The notes under the pieces: generated by a model
Seen by the model: only the letters and a program-made list of their open reading frames with translations
What the model was told of the DNA's origin: nothing
The model's database searches: none
Source of the DNA: Christensenella sp. UBA5394
GTDB lineage: Bacteria > Bacillota > Clostridia > Christensenellales > CAG-138
DNA: 8,163 nt
Assembly (NCBI GenBank): GCA_002409725.1
Contig: DHOI01000065.1
Location: forward strand, 458 to 8,620
Reading direction: 5' to 3'
Shown: positions 5,219 through 8,163 of the stretch, one piece after another
How the letters are laid out: each line of letters begins with the position of its first letter
Numbering within the stretch: position 1 is the first letter of the stretch
Made by a program: the position numbers and the translations under genes

Positions 5219-5971
5219 ATGCTGAATGTTTCAAATCTTAACAAATCCTATCAGATAGGTAAGACCAAATATGAAGCACTGAAGGGCGTCTCGCTGGATG
5301 TAGAAAAAGGTGAGTTCGTCGCCGTCATGGGACCGTCCGGCTCCGGCAAAACCACGCTCTTAAACTGCATTTCCTGCTATATACCATCGGATTCCGGCGA
5401 AATCCAGCTTGGCGGCACCGACCTTGCAAAGCTTCCCGAAGCAGCCATTGCCAAGGTGCGCAATGAGAAACTCGGCTTTGTCTTTCAGGATTTTCTGCTG
5501 CTGGATGGACTGACGGTTCGGGACAACATTATGCTGCCGCGCATCATCGGCGGACAAGTTAGTGCGTCGATGGAGCAGACCGCAGACCGTTTGTGCGAGG
5601 TGTTTGGCATCGCGCATATCAAAAACAAATACCCGGCGGATATTTCGGGCGGTGAAAAACAGCGCACCGCCGTTGCTCGAGCACTCATCAATTCGCCAGA
5701 GCTAATCTTAGCCGACGAGCCTACCGGTAATCTGGATTCCAAATCCTCCCGTGCGGTCATAAATTCCTTTTTACAGGCAAAGCAGGAACTCTGCGCCACG
5801 ATTTTTATGGTGACCCATGATTCCTTCGCCGCCTCATTCTGCGACCGAGTGGTCATTTTGCAGGACGGCGCGGTGCGCCGTATGCTTTCCCGAGGAGAGG
5901 TTAGCCGCCGGGCGTTTCAGGACGAACTGCTGAACGTTATCAGCGAGATGAGCGAGGTGAGCGGACAATGA
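5219..5971 (+). CDS. ABC transporter ATPase, MacB/BceA family
   Basis: This 250-residue ATPase has Walker A GPSGSGKT (38-45), Q-loop Gln90 (FVFQDFLLL), signature SGGEKQR (143-149), Walker B LILAD with catalytic Glu (162-167), D-loop GNLD (170-173) and H-loop His200 (VTHD). The text ADEPTGNLDSK and the preference for an FtsX-type partner place it in the MacB/LolD/BceA family, which includes antimicrobial-peptide detoxification pumps. I chose the ATG at 5219 because AGGAAGGAG lies 8 bases upstream; upstream starts would read through the operator region. Its stop overlaps the permease start (ATGA, 5968-5971), so the two are coupled. It is divergent from the LytTR/GHKL pair and probably regulated by it through the intergenic repeats. 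The likely role is peptide-antibiotic resistance or signalling; substrate unknown. Confidence 0.93.
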   Translation: MLNVSNLNKSYQIGKTKYEALKGVSLDVEKGEFVAVMGPSGSGKTTLLNCISCYIPSDSGEIQLGGTDLAKLPEAAIAKVRNEKLGFVFQDFLLLDGLTVRDNIMLPRIIGGQVSASMEQTADRLCEVFGIAHIKNKYPADISGGEKQRTAVARALINSPELILADEPTGNLDSKSSRAVINSFLQAKQELCATIFMVTHDSFAASFCDRVVILQDGAVRRMLSRGEVSRRAFQDELLNVISEMSEVSGQ

Positions 5972-8106
5972 ACAACTTTTCTGATGTGTATTTTGCGCTA
6001 CGGAGAAAGAACAAAAGCCAATACGCGCTGCTGTTTGGCTGTCTCTTTTTCTCCGTGCTGCTTATCACGGCCTACTGCCTAATGATGCGTTCGCCCACCG
6101 TCATGAACACGTTGCCTGAGGGCGGCGATTCACGCAAGCAGGTCATGATGATTTTTGTGTTGTCGGTCATTGGCTGCGGCGCTTTTACGCTGTACGCAGC
6201 GGGGCTGTTCTTTCGGCACAAGTCCCGCGAGATCGGTATCTTTCTGGCGCTGGGCGCTTCCAAACAAACGCTCGTCCGGAAGCTCCGGCGGGAAGTGGGC
6301 GGTATCGCCCTTCTTGCCTGCTCATTGGGCATGGCGCTCGGAACGCCGCTTTCATGGCTTGTGTGGGGTGTATTCCGGCTAACGCTCATTGACACGCCGG
6401 AGATGGCGCTACTGTTTGATTTACGCGCATACGGCATCTCAGCTGCCTTCTCTGTATTTGTGATTCTTACGCTGCTTCTGATGCTTAGCCGCTTTCTGGG
6501 GCGTACCAACATTCTAGACATCGTCAGCGAGTCCCATCGGGCCGAACCCGTTCGCTCAGTGCCACGCTATTATGGCATTGTGGGAATTGCCCTTATGACT
6601 GTCGGCGCACTATTGGGTTATTTCACGCCCAGTTTCTGCGTTAAAGTTCTGCACTGGTACGCGCCAGATGGACTGACTGCCGTTTTCCATCTGCCCACGC
6701 TGATCGGGTTATATATGCTGCTTCTCCACACGGTAGTGAACGGATGGCGGCGGGGGCGGAGTCGTTATCCCCATCTGATTGCTACGGGAATGATGCAGTT
6801 TCAGGGGAAACAGACCGTGCGCAATATGCTGGTCATCACGGTACTGATTGCAGGGGCGTATTTTGCCGCGTTTTATGTGCCGATGCTAGTAACGCCTGCG
6901 CAGCTTGGCATGAAGAGCCGCCCTGAGGATTACTCCTTTTTCTTTCGTGCCGACCAGAACCTGCTCACACAGTCACAGTCTGAGATCGAGCAGATGGCTA
7001 CGAAAAATGGAGCAACCGTTTCGGATTATATGCAGCAGCCCTCCGCCACGCTTGCCGTGGATGGCTATGAGGATGTTGAAACCACCGGCAAGATAGGTAC
7101 GACTTACACCGTTGAGTATCGAGAGATATTAGCGAGCAGCCGCTTTTTGTCTGAGAGCGCTTGGAACGCCCTGACCGGCGGCAACCTCAACCTTGCGCCC
7201 GGAACCGTTGCGGCGGTCTTTAACTCCGAGGGCAACAGCGGAGGTTTTATTTCAAAAGACATCACGCTGGTGACGAATCCAGTGACAGGGCAGTCTCTTT
7301 ATGTCAAATCGGTGGAGCCGGTGCTAAAGAATGATCTTCTGTTCAAGTGCCGTGTGCTGGATGACAGCGACTACGCCGCCATTACGGCGGGACTGACGGA
7401 CGAGTGGCAGGAACGTCAGGTGCTTTTCAACGCGGAAAACGACAACTACACCTTTGCCAAGGAGCTGTTCCACGAAATTGTAGCCCGCTCCGGCCCGGAG
7501 GTGGAGCTTTGCGACGGTTATGACCGAATCATTCGAGCACGCTATATTGAAAACGGCACGGACTACTTTCTCGAGCCGGAAAACGCACAAAAATTTGGAT
7601 CTCCCATCATCGACTACAACCAACCGGACAGCTCGGTCTTCCGCCAGTACTGGCTGTATATGCCACAGTTCCGTGTACTAGATCAAGCGGACTTCACTAC
7701 TAATATGGCAGTATTCCTGCTGCTGTTCGTTTTTGTCGCGATTTTGTGCTTTACTGCCGTAGGTGTGATCCTGTTCGTGCGGAGTATGACACTCGTGCTC
7801 ATCAACGCATGGGTCTATCAAGATCTTCGCAAGCTGGGCGCTTCCGATCAGTACCTGCGCAAAACTGCGCGTGGACAAATATCCAGAGTGTTTCTGGCTC
7901 CCATCGTCACCGGTACGCTGCTGATACTGGGCTTTTATACCCTTATCCTGCTTGGCAACGGTGAGGGCGGCATTACCGGGTATGAATGGGCCGGACTGGG
8001 CAACTGCCTTATCGTGGTAGCGGCTATCTCCGCCGCCTTGTACGGCTTGTATCGGCAGACGCTGCGCAGTTCTTATACGCAGTTGGGCATCGGTGTGAAA
8101 AGCTGA
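5968..8106 (+). CDS. FtsX/BceB-type ABC permease with large extracytoplasmic domain
   Basis: This is a 712-residue permease with about ten membrane helices: 20-41, 58-80, 108-133, 152-173, 203-222, 236-256, 288-310, 581-603, one near 640-660, and one near 675-695. After helix 2 comes the FtsX/BceB segment KSREIGIFLALGASKQ (85-100). A related segment, DLRKLGASDQYL, follows helix 8. Between helices 7 and 8 lies a soluble domain of about 268 residues (311-578), the arrangement of BceB-type peptide-antibiotic transporters, where this loop is thought to sense or bind the substrate. The length is somewhat above the usual 620-670 residues. The start overlaps the ATPase stop and has GAGGTGA 7 bases upstream. 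The gene appears complete. Helix positions are read by eye. Confidence 0.92.
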   Translation: MNNFSDVYFALRRKNKSQYALLFGCLFFSVLLITAYCLMMRSPTVMNTLPEGGDSRKQVMMIFVLSVIGCGAFTLYAAGLFFRHKSREIGIFLALGASKQTLVRKLRREVGGIALLACSLGMALGTPLSWLVWGVFRLTLIDTPEMALLFDLRAYGISAAFSVFVILTLLLMLSRFLGRTNILDIVSESHRAEPVRSVPRYYGIVGIALMTVGALLGYFTPSFCVKVLHWYAPDGLTAVFHLPTLIGLYMLLLHTVVNGWRRGRSRYPHLIATGMMQFQGKQTVRNMLVITVLIAGAYFAAFYVPMLVTPAQLGMKSRPEDYSFFFRADQNLLTQSQSEIEQMATKNGATVSDYMQQPSATLAVDGYEDVETTGKIGTTYTVEYREILASSRFLSESAWNALTGGNLNLAPGTVAAVFNSEGNSGGFISKDITLVTNPVTGQSLYVKSVEPVLKNDLLFKCRVLDDSDYAAITAGLTDEWQERQVLFNAENDNYTFAKELFHEIVARSGPEVELCDGYDRIIRARYIENGTDYFLEPENAQKFGSPIIDYNQPDSSVFRQYWLYMPQFRVLDQADFTTNMAVFLLLFVFVAILCFTAVGVILFVRSMTLVLINAWVYQDLRKLGASDQYLRKTARGQISRVFLAPIVTGTLLILGFYTLILLGNGEGGITGYEWAGLGNCLIVVAAISAALYGLYRQTLRSSYTQLGIGVKS

Positions 8107-8163
8107 ATTTATAAGCGTCAAATGCTCCGCGTATCCGTCTGCTGACACTGTTTTGGCGAGAGC
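8107..8163. other. Short 3' tail with no gene or terminator seen
   Basis: After the permease stop there are 57 bases to the window edge. I see no hairpin followed by a T-run and no start of a new gene, so it cannot be said whether the operon continues. Confidence 0.5.

Noticed and set aside
1..8163. CRISPR arrays, tRNA or rRNA genes
   Set aside because: No regularly spaced identical repeats of CRISPR length and no tRNA- or rRNA-like sequence were seen on reading the window.

Overview
The window looks like part of an integrative conjugative or mobilizable element from a gut-type Firmicute, probably class Clostridia. This is inferred from strong AGGAGG-like ribosome binding sites, the mix of gene families, and a relaxosome accessory gene (mobC) behind a small basic ORF in the order usual for clostridial conjugative elements. 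No taxon can be fixed without a database search. Base composition is mosaic: about 765-2652 is very AT-rich, while both flanks are GC-balanced to GC-rich.

Left part (1-764): a 25-bp palindrome, a small charged protein and mobC, coupled by a GTGA overlap. mobC is cut after codon 81 by the left end of an IS256-family element. That IS is itself only an N-terminal transposase fragment, ending near 764. The rest of mobC and the relaxase gene expected after it are absent.

Middle part (about 765-2652, minus strand): an AT-rich module of an ABC ATPase and a six-helix ABC-2-type permease. The ATPase has a Glu in place of the Q-loop Gln (the E-loop of lantibiotic-immunity LanF proteins), so the pair is best read as a LanFE/BcrAB-type self-protection or resistance transporter against peptide antibiotics. 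It has its own promoter region with a perfect TATAAT. A decayed, internally deleted IS5-family transposase fragment (about 2653-2954) borders it on the right, so the module sits between two IS remnants.

Right part (2955-8163): a divergent, apparently intact regulatory-transport locus. On the minus strand, a LytTR response regulator is followed by a seven-helix GHKL histidine kinase. On the plus strand, a MacB/BceA-type ATPase is followed by a ten-helix FtsX/BceB-type permease with a large extracytoplasmic domain. The 190-bp divergent intergenic region holds four similar ~10-bp elements at 21/20/21-bp spacing, ending directly against the -35 of the regulator promoter, plus a separate perfect 9-bp inverted repeat just before the ribosome binding site of the transporter. 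The simplest model is that the kinase senses a peptide or envelope stress, the LytTR regulator binds the phased array, and regulator and/or transporter are induced. The most distinctive features are this operator array, the pairing of an AgrC/AgrA-like two-component system with a BceAB-like transporter, and the mobC::IS256 junction.
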